Virus record (IMG/VR): IMGVR_UViG_3300043464_001208
Location: 1 to 46,268 of that record
Strand: one strand, 5' to 3'
From: a virus
Length of the DNA: 46,268 nucleotides
Position numbers and translations under genes: made by a program. Below the pieces are notes generated by a model that was not told where the DNA came from, searched no databases, and saw nothing but the letters and a program-made list of their open reading frames with translations. Of the stretch, positions 32,450 through 39,856 are shown piece by piece (within the stretch, counting starts at the first letter, position 1; each line of letters starts with the position of its first letter).

Positions 32450-34213
32450 ATGGACGCTCTCGACCAGTGCATTGATTTCCTCGGCTGCATCTTCGAGCCC
32501 GAAGATGTGATCGAGTTCCGCCCGCTCCCGCCGTCGGCTGGTCGGCGGTGGTCTACGCTCGCCGAGCTCCCCGACATCGTGGAGTGGCTGCACGGGCTGA
32601 ACACCGAGCAGCTACGCGTTCACGCGTACTTCGGGGCGAACCCGAGGAAGGCGAAGGGGCAGAGTCAGGCCGAGGGCGTCGCCCTGGCCCGGTGCCTGTT
32701 CGCCGACTTTGACGGGGGCGTGATCCTCGAAGACGCCTACGCCCGCATCAAGGCGGCCGGGCTGCCCTGGCCGACCGCGATCCTCGAAAGCGGCGGCGGG
32801 GTTCATGCGTGGTGGCGGCTCGATGAGCCGATGACCGACGCGAACGCGTGGCACGAGCGGATGAAGGCGATCGCCTCGGCCCTCGGCAGCGACTCGTCCA
32901 TCTGCGATTGGCCCCGGATCATGCGGCTGCCGGGCTTCGTGAACTGGAAGCACGAGCAACGTCCGCTCGCGGTGCTCTCGGACTGCGATGCGACCCGGAT
33001 CTACTCGCTCGATCGGTTTCGCAAGACGGCATCGCAGAGCGTGGTCGTGCAGCCCAAGAGCATGAGCGACCTCACGAGGCGGTTCCTCGAAGAAGGATTC
33101 ACGCTCCCCGCCGGCCGACGGCAGACGATGTTCACGGTCGCCTGTGATATGGCGGCTCGCGGCTGGGGCGTGCAGGAAACGATTTCGACCATCATGGAGC
33201 GGATGCGTCGGGTCGGGCTCCGGGGCGACGATCTCGAAGACTGCCCGCGTCAGATCGCCAACGCGTGGAAGCGGCCTCGGCTGCCGATCCTCGGGCAAGC
33301 CGAGGAAGCGGTGCCGGTGGCGGATGCCAGCGAAGAGACGAAGACGCCGACGCTGGTCGATGCGATTGAGGCGTGGATCAAACAGGAAGAGACGCCCGCG
33401 ATCCCGACGGGCATCGCCTCGATCGACAAGCTCTTCGATGGTGGGTTGCCTCTCGGGCAGATGACCGCCGTCGCGGCGGCCCCCGGCGTCGGGAAGTCGG
33501 CCCTCGCGATGCAGTTGGCGATCGACTGCCTGGAGCAGAACCCAGGCATGATCGCGGTCTGGTGCCTCGGGGAGATGACGCGAGCCGCCCTCGGGGCTAG
33601 GGCGATCACCACGTTCGGCGGGCGGGAAAACTCGCTCACGCTGCAAGACGTGATTCACAAGCAAGGCAACGCCCGCAAGCTCGCGGTCGATCTGTCGAAC
33701 AAGGTCGGCGATCGGCTGAAGTTGGTCGAGGCTCCGCTGCTCATGGACAAGATCGAGCAGTGCATCAACAAGGACAAGCCCGCCCTGTTGATCGTGGACT
33801 ACCTCCAACTCATCCGGGCGAATCGGCACTTTCAGGACAAGACCGGCGAGATCAATGAGTGCTTGCTCAAGCTCCGCGAACTGACCACGACCCGGAACAT
33901 GGCAACGCTGCTGGTCACGAACATCGCGAAGGGCTGCGACGCGAACACCGAGATCGGCAACATCGGCAAAGGCTCGAACCAGATCGACTACGACTGCGAC
34001 AACTTCCTTTTCGGGCACCGCAAGGGCAACGTCGGCAGTGACGGCGAACTCTTGATCGAGTGGAAGTGCAAGAAGCTACGGCAAGGCCAGATGTCTGACG
34101 TTGAGCTTTGGTTCTTTGGGAAGTACCAGCGGTTCGAGGATGCCGCCGCTGCCGCCGAGATCCCTGAGTTCGCGGCCCACGCCCCGAAGGCCCAGGACTG
34201 GAGCAAGTTCTGA
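32450..34213 (+). CDS. Primase-polymerase / DnaB-like helicase fusion
   Basis: 587 residues. The N-terminal third looks like a RepB/AEP primase-polymerase: catalytic ADFDGG (D86, D88), SGGGVHAWWRL with H119, and IMRLPGFVNWK. The C-terminal domain is a RecA-fold replicative helicase: Walker A AAPGVGKS (343-350), Walker B LLIVDYLQLI (D450). It would both prime and unwind at the origin. GAGGTGAGC precedes ATG 32450. Overlaps the initiator start by one base. Confidence 0.85.
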   Translation: MDALDQCIDFLGCIFEPEDVIEFRPLPPSAGRRWSTLAELPDIVEWLHGLNTEQLRVHAYFGANPRKAKGQSQAEGVALARCLFADFDGGVILEDAYARIKAAGLPWPTAILESGGGVHAWWRLDEPMTDANAWHERMKAIASALGSDSSICDWPRIMRLPGFVNWKHEQRPLAVLSDCDATRIYSLDRFRKTASQSVVVQPKSMSDLTRRFLEEGFTLPAGRRQTMFTVACDMAARGWGVQETISTIMERMRRVGLRGDDLEDCPRQIANAWKRPRLPILGQAEEAVPVADASEETKTPTLVDAIEAWIKQEETPAIPTGIASIDKLFDGGLPLGQMTAVAAAPGVGKSALAMQLAIDCLEQNPGMIAVWCLGEMTRAALGARAITTFGGRENSLTLQDVIHKQGNARKLAVDLSNKVGDRLKLVEAPLLMDKIEQCINKDKPALLIVDYLQLIRANRHFQDKTGEINECLLKLRELTTTRNMATLLVTNIAKGCDANTEIGNIGKGSNQIDYDCDNFLFGHRKGNVGSDGELLIEWKCKKLRQGQMSDVELWFFGKYQRFEDAAAAAEIPEFAAHAPKAQDWSKF

Positions 34214-34851
34214 TGGCACGCGGGAAGAAAAAGACCGGGAACCAAGCCGACCCGAAGGGCGAGATGCGTCGCCGCTGGGGGGCTCTGTGGGAGAGCGGGG
34301 CGTTCTGCCGGATCGGAGCCCAAGGGCTTCGGATGGCCCTCTGGGCGTTCTACAGGGGCGACTTCGCGACGTGCGAGGTTCGGGTCAGCGTCCGCGAGAT
34401 CGCCCGGCAAATGGGCGTAGGAACATCCTCGGTGCATCGGGGGCTGAACGAGCTTCTCGCCGAGGGCATTTTGGTGCTCGTCCGGGGCGGCGGGCAGGGT
34501 CGGCGGTCGGTTTACATGGTCGCCAACTGCGCCCCCGTTGGAAACAGCACTGTTCCAACCGTTGGGACGAACTGTTCCAACCGTCGGCAACAACTGTTCC
34601 CACCTTTGGGACGAACTGTTCCCACCTCTGGGACGAACTGCGCCCCCGTTGGGAACAAACTGCGCCCCCATGTGGAACCATTGACAGTCTTATCCATTGG
34701 TAATCCAAGTATTACCAATGGATATATCAATGCGGATGCGGCGGGGGCCGGTGCAAGACCGGCCCCGCCGCTCCGCGAACACAGGAGAATACGAGATGAC
34801 GACGGCGACGGAACGCCCGCCTCTGACGAAGCGGCAGCGTCAGGTACTTGA
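34213..34851 (+). CDS. O-like replication initiator with internal origin
   Basis: 212 residues. The N-terminal 100 contain a winged HTH (SVREIARQMGVGTSSVHRGL, LNELLAEGILVLV), like lambda O-type initiators. The coding sequence then passes through seven 22-base iterons (34525-34679), whose translation is repetitive and low-complexity, then an AT-rich dyad and a GC hairpin. The last 56 bases overlap the LexA-like gene. That arrangement (initiator gene containing its own iterons) matches phage lambda ori in O. The exact C-terminus is less certain. Confidence 0.75.
   Translation: MARGKKKTGNQADPKGEMRRRWGALWESGAFCRIGAQGLRMALWAFYRGDFATCEVRVSVREIARQMGVGTSSVHRGLNELLAEGILVLVRGGGQGRRSVYMVANCAPVGNSTVPTVGTNCSNRRQQLFPPLGRTVPTSGTNCAPVGNKLRPHVEPLTVLSIGNPSITNGYINADAAGAGARPAPPLREHRRIRDDDGDGTPASDEAAASGT
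34525..34679. repeat. Seven iterons, 22-base period, probable origin of replication
   Basis: Unit close to AACTGTTCCCACCTTTGGGA plus CG. Starts: 34525, 34548, 34570, 34592, 34614, 34636, 34658 (spacing 23, then 22 five times). Each has an internal dyad (TCCCA/TGGGA). The 22-base period is two DNA turns, so initiators would bind on one face. AT-rich DNA follows at once. Confidence 0.82.
34681..34730. other. AT-rich unwinding element with perfect 14-bp dyad
   Basis: TATCCATTGGTAAT 34691-34704 / ATTACCAATGGATA 34711-34724, spacer CCAAGT. The surrounding 50 bases are AT-rich in a GC-rich genome, next to the iterons. Best explained as the origin's unwinding region and a dimer-binding or structure-forming site. 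Confidence 0.7.
34732..34776. promoter_or_regulatory. Very stable GC hairpin beside the origin
   Basis: GCGGA then GCGGCGGGGGCCGG pairs with CCGGCCCCGCCGC then TCCGC around TGCAAGA, about 18 pairs with one bulge. No T-tract. It lies six bases before the LexA-like ribosome site; possible roles are origin structure or control of the next gene. Confidence 0.55.
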
Positions 34852-35035
34852 CGCGATAGCCAGATTTCATGAGCAGCACGGCTACTGCACGAGTGTGCGG
34901 GAGTTGATGCAGCAGTTCGGGTGGACGAGCCCGAACTCGGTTGTCGGTCACCTCCGAGCCCTACGCCGGGCGGGGGTGGTGCAGTGGGTGCCCGGCGTCG
35001 CTCGCACCCTACGCCCGACGGGAGAGAAGCCATGA
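34796..35035 (+). CDS. LexA-type DNA-binding domain protein without peptidase
   Basis: 79 residues. LTKRQRQVLDAIARFHEQHG, SVRELMQQFGWTSPNSVVGH, LRALRRAGVV is the LexA N-terminal winged HTH. The C-terminal Ser-Lys peptidase domain of LexA is absent. CAGGAG precedes ATG 34796. It could read LexA-like sites or serve as a constitutive repressor. Coupled to the next gene (ATGA). Confidence 0.82.
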   Translation: MTTATERPPLTKRQRQVLDAIARFHEQHGYCTSVRELMQQFGWTSPNSVVGHLRALRRAGVVQWVPGVARTLRPTGEKP

Positions 35036-35292
35036 AGCCACGCCGACCCCTCCCGCCGGGCGATGTCGCCAATCTCTGCGAGGCTCACTCGTGGGATGAC
35101 GATCTCAACGACGGTGCCCGCCGTGCCTTGGAGCTCGCCCACCATCACATCCGCCGGCTCGCGGCCCGAGCCGCCCGGTGTGCGGTGCGGGCCGAGCGGA
35201 TGGAGACGCAGTGCGAGCGGCTCGCTGATGACAACCGCCGCATGGCGAAGTACCTCCAGACGTTGCTCGCCCAGAAAGGCGGTGCCGCATGA
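35032..35292 (+). CDS. Small helical hypothetical protein
   Basis: 86 residues, basic and helical (LAHHHIRRLAARAARCAVRA; CERLADDNRRMAKYLQTLLA), likely coiled coil. Coupled to both neighbours. Unrecognised. Confidence 0.55.
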   Translation: MKPRRPLPPGDVANLCEAHSWDDDLNDGARRALELAHHHIRRLAARAARCAVRAERMETQCERLADDNRRMAKYLQTLLAQKGGAA

Positions 35293-35456
35293 CGATCGAA
35301 CAACTCACGCTTGTCTGCGTGGGAGTGCTGGTGAACGGATTGACCTTCGCCCTCGGGCTTCTCTCGGGGGCTTCCCTACGTCGAAAGGATTTGACCCATG
35401 ACCGCGACCGCAACAAAGACGAAGCCCGCAAGTGGCATCAAGTTTTCCCGAACTGA
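35289..35456 (+). CDS. 55-residue single-membrane-helix protein
   Basis: MTIEQLTLVCVGVLVNGLTF continues as a hydrophobic helix to about residue 30, then a charged tail (KDLTHDRDRNKDEARKWH). ATG 35289 overlaps the previous stop; the last 59 bases overlap the clamp gene. The ATGA coupling supports it. Confidence 0.5.
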   Translation: MTIEQLTLVCVGVLVNGLTFALGLLSGASLRRKDLTHDRDRNKDEARKWHQVFPN

Positions 35457-36519
35457 ACTGCTCGCCGCCCTCCAGGCGGTGAAGCCGGCGGTGCCGACCC
35501 GCTCGCCGAAGCCGGTGCTGACCAACGTCCGCATCGGCGACGGGCTGATGACCGCGACTGATCTCGAAGTGCGGATCGAGGTCAAGATCGGCGAAGAGGG
35601 CGAGCCCATGCTCGTGCCTCACGGGCGTCTCTTGGAGATTGTGCGTGCGGCGACCGGCGACGAGGTGACGCTGACGCCGAAGGATTCGAGCGTGCTCGTG
35701 AAGTGTGGCTCGGGGAAGTGGACGTTGCCCACCGAGGAAGCGGCCGAGTTCCCGGCGAACACGACGGGCGAACTCAAGCCCGCGTGCCGGCTGCCAGCGG
35801 ATCAGTTCCGCCGGGCCGCGACGGCGACCGCCTACGCGTGCGACACCGAGAGCAGCCGCTACGCCCTCGGGGCGGTGCTGCTGGAGGTCGAGCCCAGCCG
35901 GGACGGGTCGGCTCAGTTCTGGGTGGCGACCGATGGTCGCCGGCTGTGCTGTGTCGAGACCGAGACCGACCAAGCGACCGACTCGCGGAAGGTGCTGGTG
36001 CCCGCTCGCGTGATGCGGATCGTCACGGGCATGGCTCACGGCGACGGGCTGGTGGAGGTCGAGGCGAACGACCGGCAAGTGATGTTCACGACTGACGCCG
36101 GCACGGTCTACGGGCAGGTGACCGAGGGGCAGTTCCCGCGTTGGCGTGACGTGATGGGCGAGCCCGAGGGGGAGCCGAGCGTGCTGGAGATTGCCGACTT
36201 GAAGTCGGCGGTGCGGGCCGCCGCCATCGTCACGAGTGAGCAGTCGAAGGGCGTCGATCTGACGTGGACGAACAACACGCTCGCGATCTCGGCCCGGTCG
36301 AGCGAGTTCGGCGAGTCGATCGTGAAGTGCGAACTCGTTGCCCCCGGCACGACAAGTGCGACGAAGGTCGATCCGCGATACGTGGTCGAGTTTCTGGAGC
36401 ACTTGCCGGGCGACGGCGAGCCCCAGGTGGACGTGTACGCGACCGACCCCGAGAGCCGGGTGATGCTCAAGTGCGGCGACATCACCGGAATCATCATGCC
36501 GCTCGCGAAGGATGCGTGA
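35398..36519 (+). CDS. dnaN: DNA polymerase III beta sliding clamp
   Basis: 373 residues, full length for DnaN. Three repeated clamp domains are expected: SRTELLAALQAVKPAVPTRS and VLTNVRIGDGLMTATDLEVR near the start, the central LPADQFRRAATATAYACDTE, FWVATDGRRLCCVE, and the C-terminal PRYVVEFLEHLPGD, ending IIMPLA (as in bacterial DnaN). No phage DNA polymerase gene is seen, so it probably recruits the host polymerase. A full-length clamp gene is uncommon in phages of this size. Overlaps the next gene by one base. Confidence 0.88.
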   Translation: MTATATKTKPASGIKFSRTELLAALQAVKPAVPTRSPKPVLTNVRIGDGLMTATDLEVRIEVKIGEEGEPMLVPHGRLLEIVRAATGDEVTLTPKDSSVLVKCGSGKWTLPTEEAAEFPANTTGELKPACRLPADQFRRAATATAYACDTESSRYALGAVLLEVEPSRDGSAQFWVATDGRRLCCVETETDQATDSRKVLVPARVMRIVTGMAHGDGLVEVEANDRQVMFTTDAGTVYGQVTEGQFPRWRDVMGEPEGEPSVLEIADLKSAVRAAAIVTSEQSKGVDLTWTNNTLAISARSSEFGESIVKCELVAPGTTSATKVDPRYVVEFLEHLPGDGEPQVDVYATDPESRVMLKCGDITGIIMPLAKDA

Positions 36520-36671
36520 TGGCTGCTCCGCTGATCGCCATCACCGGGTTGATCTACGCCTATGTGGCAGCGGATCTCGCGTGGCAGGGCAAGCACGGGC
36601 TTGCCCTCGCCTACGCGGGATACGCGTTCTCGAACATCGGTCTCTACATCGCAGCGAAAGGAACGCCGTGA
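36519..36671 (+). CDS. Small two-helix membrane protein
   Basis: 50 residues. Hydrophobic segments at about 3-20 (APLIAITGLIYAYVAADL) and 27-46 (LALAYAGYAFSNIGLYIAAK). A common small phage membrane protein, role unknown. Start overlaps the clamp stop (TGATG). Confidence 0.65.
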   Translation: MAAPLIAITGLIYAYVAADLAWQGKHGLALAYAGYAFSNIGLYIAAKGTP

Positions 36672-37009
36672 AGCACTACCACATCGACATCGACGAGCTC
36701 GGGCAACTCTGGGAAGCGGGTTGGACAGTCGAGGATCTGTCGGCCCGCTATCGATGCACCGAGACGTACATCTACTGGCTGCGGAAAAAGTACGGCATCA
36801 GCGATCGCGACATGCTGTGCTCGCGTGAGCCAGACCCGCCGTCGCGAGAGGATGCCGCTGCATCGGAAGACTCGCTCGCGTTGTCGCCGTGGGTGGCGTC
36901 TCGTGCTGCTGAGTTTCGTCGGCAGAAGGAAGCCCGAGGCGAGTCGGTTGTAGGCGGCGTGTATCTGCGAACGTACTCGCTGCGGACGATGACGTTGGTC
37001 GCGGACTGA
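36668..37009 (+). CDS. HTH protein, paralogue of 42740
   Basis: 113 residues, GTG start. LGQLWEAGWTVEDLSARYRC and TETYIYWLRKKYGI form a resolvase-like HTH. The C-terminal DAAASEDSLALSPWVASRAA resembles DELAASESSLDLAPMVAERV in the gene at 42740, so the two probably share ancestry. Likely regulator of the late or accessory genes. Confidence 0.62.
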   Translation: MKHYHIDIDELGQLWEAGWTVEDLSARYRCTETYIYWLRKKYGISDRDMLCSREPDPPSREDAAASEDSLALSPWVASRAAEFRRQKEARGESVVGGVYLRTYSLRTMTLVAD

Positions 37010-37042
37010 AAGCATCGTTGCCGCCCGTGGCATCATCGGGAT

Positions 37043-37828
37043 ATGCGGGGCTTGGCTTTCATCGCCGGGCTGGTCGCGGCGGTGGCTTCTGCGGGCACCG
37101 TCGAGGATACGATTCCCGACGCCCGCTACCGCCAGTACGGCGAGACGTTCGCGGCGTATACGTGCCGGCTCGGCGGGATGAACACGGACGGCAATCCGCA
37201 GGTCGGCACTTGCACGCTGATCGCCCCGCACTGGGCATTGACCGCCGCCCATGTCGTGCGGGATATGACCGCGTGCGAGGTCGAGACGGCGGCCGGGCGG
37301 CACCGGATCGACAGGGTGTTCGTCTATCACGAGTACGCGGGCGTGTTCGCCCGGCACGACATCGCCCTCGTGCATGTAGTGCGACCGTTCGCGGTGACGG
37401 TCTATCCGCCGCTGACTGACGGCAGCGAGCGGGCGGGTGAGGTCTGCACCGCAGCCGGGTACGGCGTCACGGGTCGGCTCTCGACCGGGTTCGGTGGCGG
37501 CGACAACCAGATCCGAGCGGGAACGATGCGGCTGACCGAGGCTGTCGCGAGCGTGTGGGTTTGCAAGATCGAGCGGGGCGGGTCGCCTCTGCCGTTCTGC
37601 ATTGCACCGGGGGACAGCGGCGGCCCGCTCTGGGCACGGGCGGCGGATGGTCGCACGGTGCTGGTCGGCGTGAACTCCTACACGGCGAAGATCGGCAAGC
37701 CGCCGGTACGGAGTCAGGCGGGGGAGGAGAGCGGGCATACGCGGGTGGCGTTGTACCTCGATTGGATTCGGGAGATCGCGGGGGAACTTGACAAGGGCTG
37801 CACTCTCGCAGCATGTCAACCGCGATAG
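37043..37828 (+). CDS. Secreted trypsin-like serine protease (S1)
   Basis: 261 residues. Signal peptide about 1-17 (MRGLAFIAGLVAAVASAG), then the S1 fold with H70 (LTAAHVV), D106 (RHDIALV) and S192 (PGDSGGPL). Several Cys (41, 57, 78, 135, 174, 186) may form disulphides outside the cytoplasm. A secreted chymotrypsin-like protease is rare in phages; it might process host surface proteins, aid lysis or alter the lysogen. Its 3' end overlaps rusA by 16 bases and carries a TTGACA box. Confidence 0.88.
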   Translation: MRGLAFIAGLVAAVASAGTVEDTIPDARYRQYGETFAAYTCRLGGMNTDGNPQVGTCTLIAPHWALTAAHVVRDMTACEVETAAGRHRIDRVFVYHEYAGVFARHDIALVHVVRPFAVTVYPPLTDGSERAGEVCTAAGYGVTGRLSTGFGGGDNQIRAGTMRLTEAVASVWVCKIERGGSPLPFCIAPGDSGGPLWARAADGRTVLVGVNSYTAKIGKPPVRSQAGEESGHTRVALYLDWIREIAGELDKGCTLAACQPR

Positions 37829-38220
37829 CGTTCTCCGTTCCAGGCGACCCCGTGCCGCAGCCCCGCGTCCGCGTCTCGACCGTGGGCGGATTCGGCCGGG
37901 CGTATGTGCCGAAGAGTCACGCGGTGCATCCGTACCGCCAGGCGGTGGCACTCGCCGCCAAGGCCGCCGGCTGCGAGCCGCACGCCGAGCCGGTCAACGT
38001 GGTGATCGACTTCGTGTTCGCTCGCCCGAAGTCGCACCTCCGCAAGTCGGGCGTTCGCGAGGATGCCCCGGTGCTGCCTCGCTCCGACCTCGACAACATG
38101 GCGAAGGCGGTGCTCGATGCCCTCAACGGCGTCGCGTGGGTGGATGACTCCCAAGTGAGCCGGCTCGTGGTGGAGAAGAGCTACGGCAGCGAGGGCCGAA
38201 CGACCGTGCGGATTTCTTGA
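37813..38220 (+). CDS. rusA: RusA Holliday-junction resolvase
   Basis: 135 residues. PGDPVPQPRVRV at the start and SDLDNMAKAVLDALNGVAWV, VDDSQVSRL carry the acidic active site (D92, D94, D111/D112) and K98, matching RusA spacing. It resolves branched recombination or replication DNA, usefully before packaging. Starts inside the protease gene end. Confidence 0.92.
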   Translation: MSTAIAFSVPGDPVPQPRVRVSTVGGFGRAYVPKSHAVHPYRQAVALAAKAAGCEPHAEPVNVVIDFVFARPKSHLRKSGVREDAPVLPRSDLDNMAKAVLDALNGVAWVDDSQVSRLVVEKSYGSEGRTTVRIS

Positions 38221-38288
38221 CGGCTCGCCTACCGTGCAAGCGTCGCCACGGATCGGCGGCGTGTTCAGTGTGACCCAGGAGAATCGTC

Positions 38289-38609
38289 ATGCGTTCCATC
38301 GTGTTTGTGTTCCTCGCGGCCCTCGCCGTGCCCGCCGTTGCCCAGGAGCAGAGCGTGCTCGTCACGTCCGCTCCCGTCGCGGCGAGTTACGTGTCGGCTC
38401 AAGACCACGCTCAGGCACTCGCGTGCTCGGGCGGGTTCTCGCACTGTGCCCGCCGTGGCGGCTACTACGAGGGCATCGGGTTTTCGACCGTCTCGCCCTC
38501 GGCAGCGGTTCGCCGCTGCTGCTTCTGGGGCGTGCGGAAGCCCCGCGAGGTGGGCACCGCCTACTGCCCGCAGCGAAAGGGCTGGGTCGCGGTCGTGAGG
38601 TACTACTGA
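38289..38609 (+). CDS. Secreted Cys-containing hypothetical protein
   Basis: 106 residues with a clear signal peptide (MRSIVFVFLAALAVPAVAQE, cleavage after A-V-A). The mature part has five Cys (46, 53, a pair in RRCCFW and one in YCPQ). Preceded by CAGGAG. Exported, function unknown; neighbour of the secreted protease. Confidence 0.65.
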   Translation: MRSIVFVFLAALAVPAVAQEQSVLVTSAPVAASYVSAQDHAQALACSGGFSHCARRGGYYEGIGFSTVSPSAAVRRCCFWGVRKPREVGTAYCPQRKGWVAVVRYY

Positions 38610-38612
38610 CCC

Positions 38613-39224
38613 ATGCCCGAGATCACGCTCAACGACGAGTTCGGCAAGGCCATTGTCGCCACGGTGCACGCGTGTCGTGTGCAGAGCGTGATTGAGATTG
38701 GCTCGTGGGACGGGCTCGGCTCAACGACTGTGCTGATGCACGCGTTGCAGTCGCAGCCCGACCCACGGCTGACCTGCGTTGAACCGAACCGAGTGCGACA
38801 CGCCTACCTCCAGGGCGTCGTGGCGGAAAAGCCGTGGGTGACAACCGTCTGCCGCCGCAGCGTCAGCCGCGAGACGATGATTCACCGCGAGTTCGCGGAG
38901 GTCTGGCGGTCGCCGTACAACCGGCTCCGCTATGACGAGGCGACGGTTCGCGAGTGGTGGAACGAACAGCGCACCGGGCCGGGCTACCTTGAGACGCTGA
39001 CCGATGAGCGATGGGATGCGGCCCTCATCGACGGGTGCGAGTTCTGCGGCGTCGATGATTTCTTCATGCTCAAGAATCGCGTGCGGGTACTGATGCTCGA
39101 CGATGTGTTCCACGCGTTCAAGTGTGCCGAGGCTCACGAGCAACTCCGCCGAGACCCGAATTGGTCGTGCATCTGGTCGAGCTCTTTCATTCGCAACGGC
39201 GCGAGCATTTGGGTGCGACCATGA
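38613..39224 (+). CDS. SAM-methyltransferase-like protein
   Basis: 203 residues. VIEIGSWDGLGST is a class I SAM-binding glycine motif, followed by TCVEPN (the acidic ribose-binding end of strand 2) and DAALIDGCE. It could methylate a sugar or small molecule made by the neighbours; substrate not visible. First of a tightly packed accessory block. Confidence 0.68.
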   Translation: MPEITLNDEFGKAIVATVHACRVQSVIEIGSWDGLGSTTVLMHALQSQPDPRLTCVEPNRVRHAYLQGVVAEKPWVTTVCRRSVSRETMIHREFAEVWRSPYNRLRYDEATVREWWNEQRTGPGYLETLTDERWDAALIDGCEFCGVDDFFMLKNRVRVLMLDDVFHAFKCAEAHEQLRRDPNWSCIWSSSFIRNGASIWVRP

Positions 39225-39856
39225 AGACCGTCGTGCTCGTCAGCGGGCAGATGCGGACGGCTGACCAGTGTGCCGCCGGCATCCGCGAGCTCTACCCCGA
39301 TGTACCGTTTGTGGTACACGCGGTCGCCGACGAGGACGCCGAGAAAGCGTTCCTCTTTCGCCCGGCAGTGACGGTGATCGAGCCGCAGCGGGAGATGCCT
39401 GAGCGGCGGGAGTATTCGATTCAGATCGGGCGGGGATGCCACGGCGTGCAGCGGGTGCTGAAACAACTCTGGGGGCTGCGTCGCGTCTGGCAAGTGTTCG
39501 AGGCGAGCGGCATCGAAGCCGATTGCGTGGTGCGGTGCCGGGCCGACCTTGCGTTCAGCGTGCCGCCTGAGCCGTTCGAGGGCACGGGGTGGCGGGTGCC
39601 GACGTTCTGCAACTGGTTCGGGTTCAACGACCGATTCGCGTTCGGCGACTTGCCAGCCATGCGAAGGTACTTCACACGGCTCGACCGCCTAGACGAGTAC
39701 ATCGACGCGGGCGGAATGTTTCATCCCGAGACGTTCCTCGGGTGGGCGATGCGGGGCGTGCCGGCTGAGAGCACGCGGGCGGTCTTCGCGACGGTGCGGG
39801 CCGACGGCACGCGAGATGAGCCGCAGTGGTTCGCGAACGCAGGAGACATCCCGTGA
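39221..39856 (+). CDS. Glycosyltransferase-like protein
   Basis: 211 residues. VVLVSGQMRTADQCAAGIRE starts a Rossmann-like fold; RCRADLAFSVP and the GFNDRFAFGDLPAMRRYFTR segment resemble a small family of polysaccharide-type transferases with a Dx-D-like site. Predicted cytoplasmic. Overlaps the upstream and downstream genes by four bases. Confidence 0.65.
   Translation: MKTVVLVSGQMRTADQCAAGIRELYPDVPFVVHAVADEDAEKAFLFRPAVTVIEPQREMPERREYSIQIGRGCHGVQRVLKQLWGLRRVWQVFEASGIEADCVVRCRADLAFSVPPEPFEGTGWRVPTFCNWFGFNDRFAFGDLPAMRRYFTRLDRLDEYIDAGGMFHPETFLGWAMRGVPAESTRAVFATVRADGTRDEPQWFANAGDIP

Noticed and set aside
34525-34679. CRISPR array
   Set aside because: Repeats are directly adjacent with a 22-base period and no spacers; an iteron array fits better.
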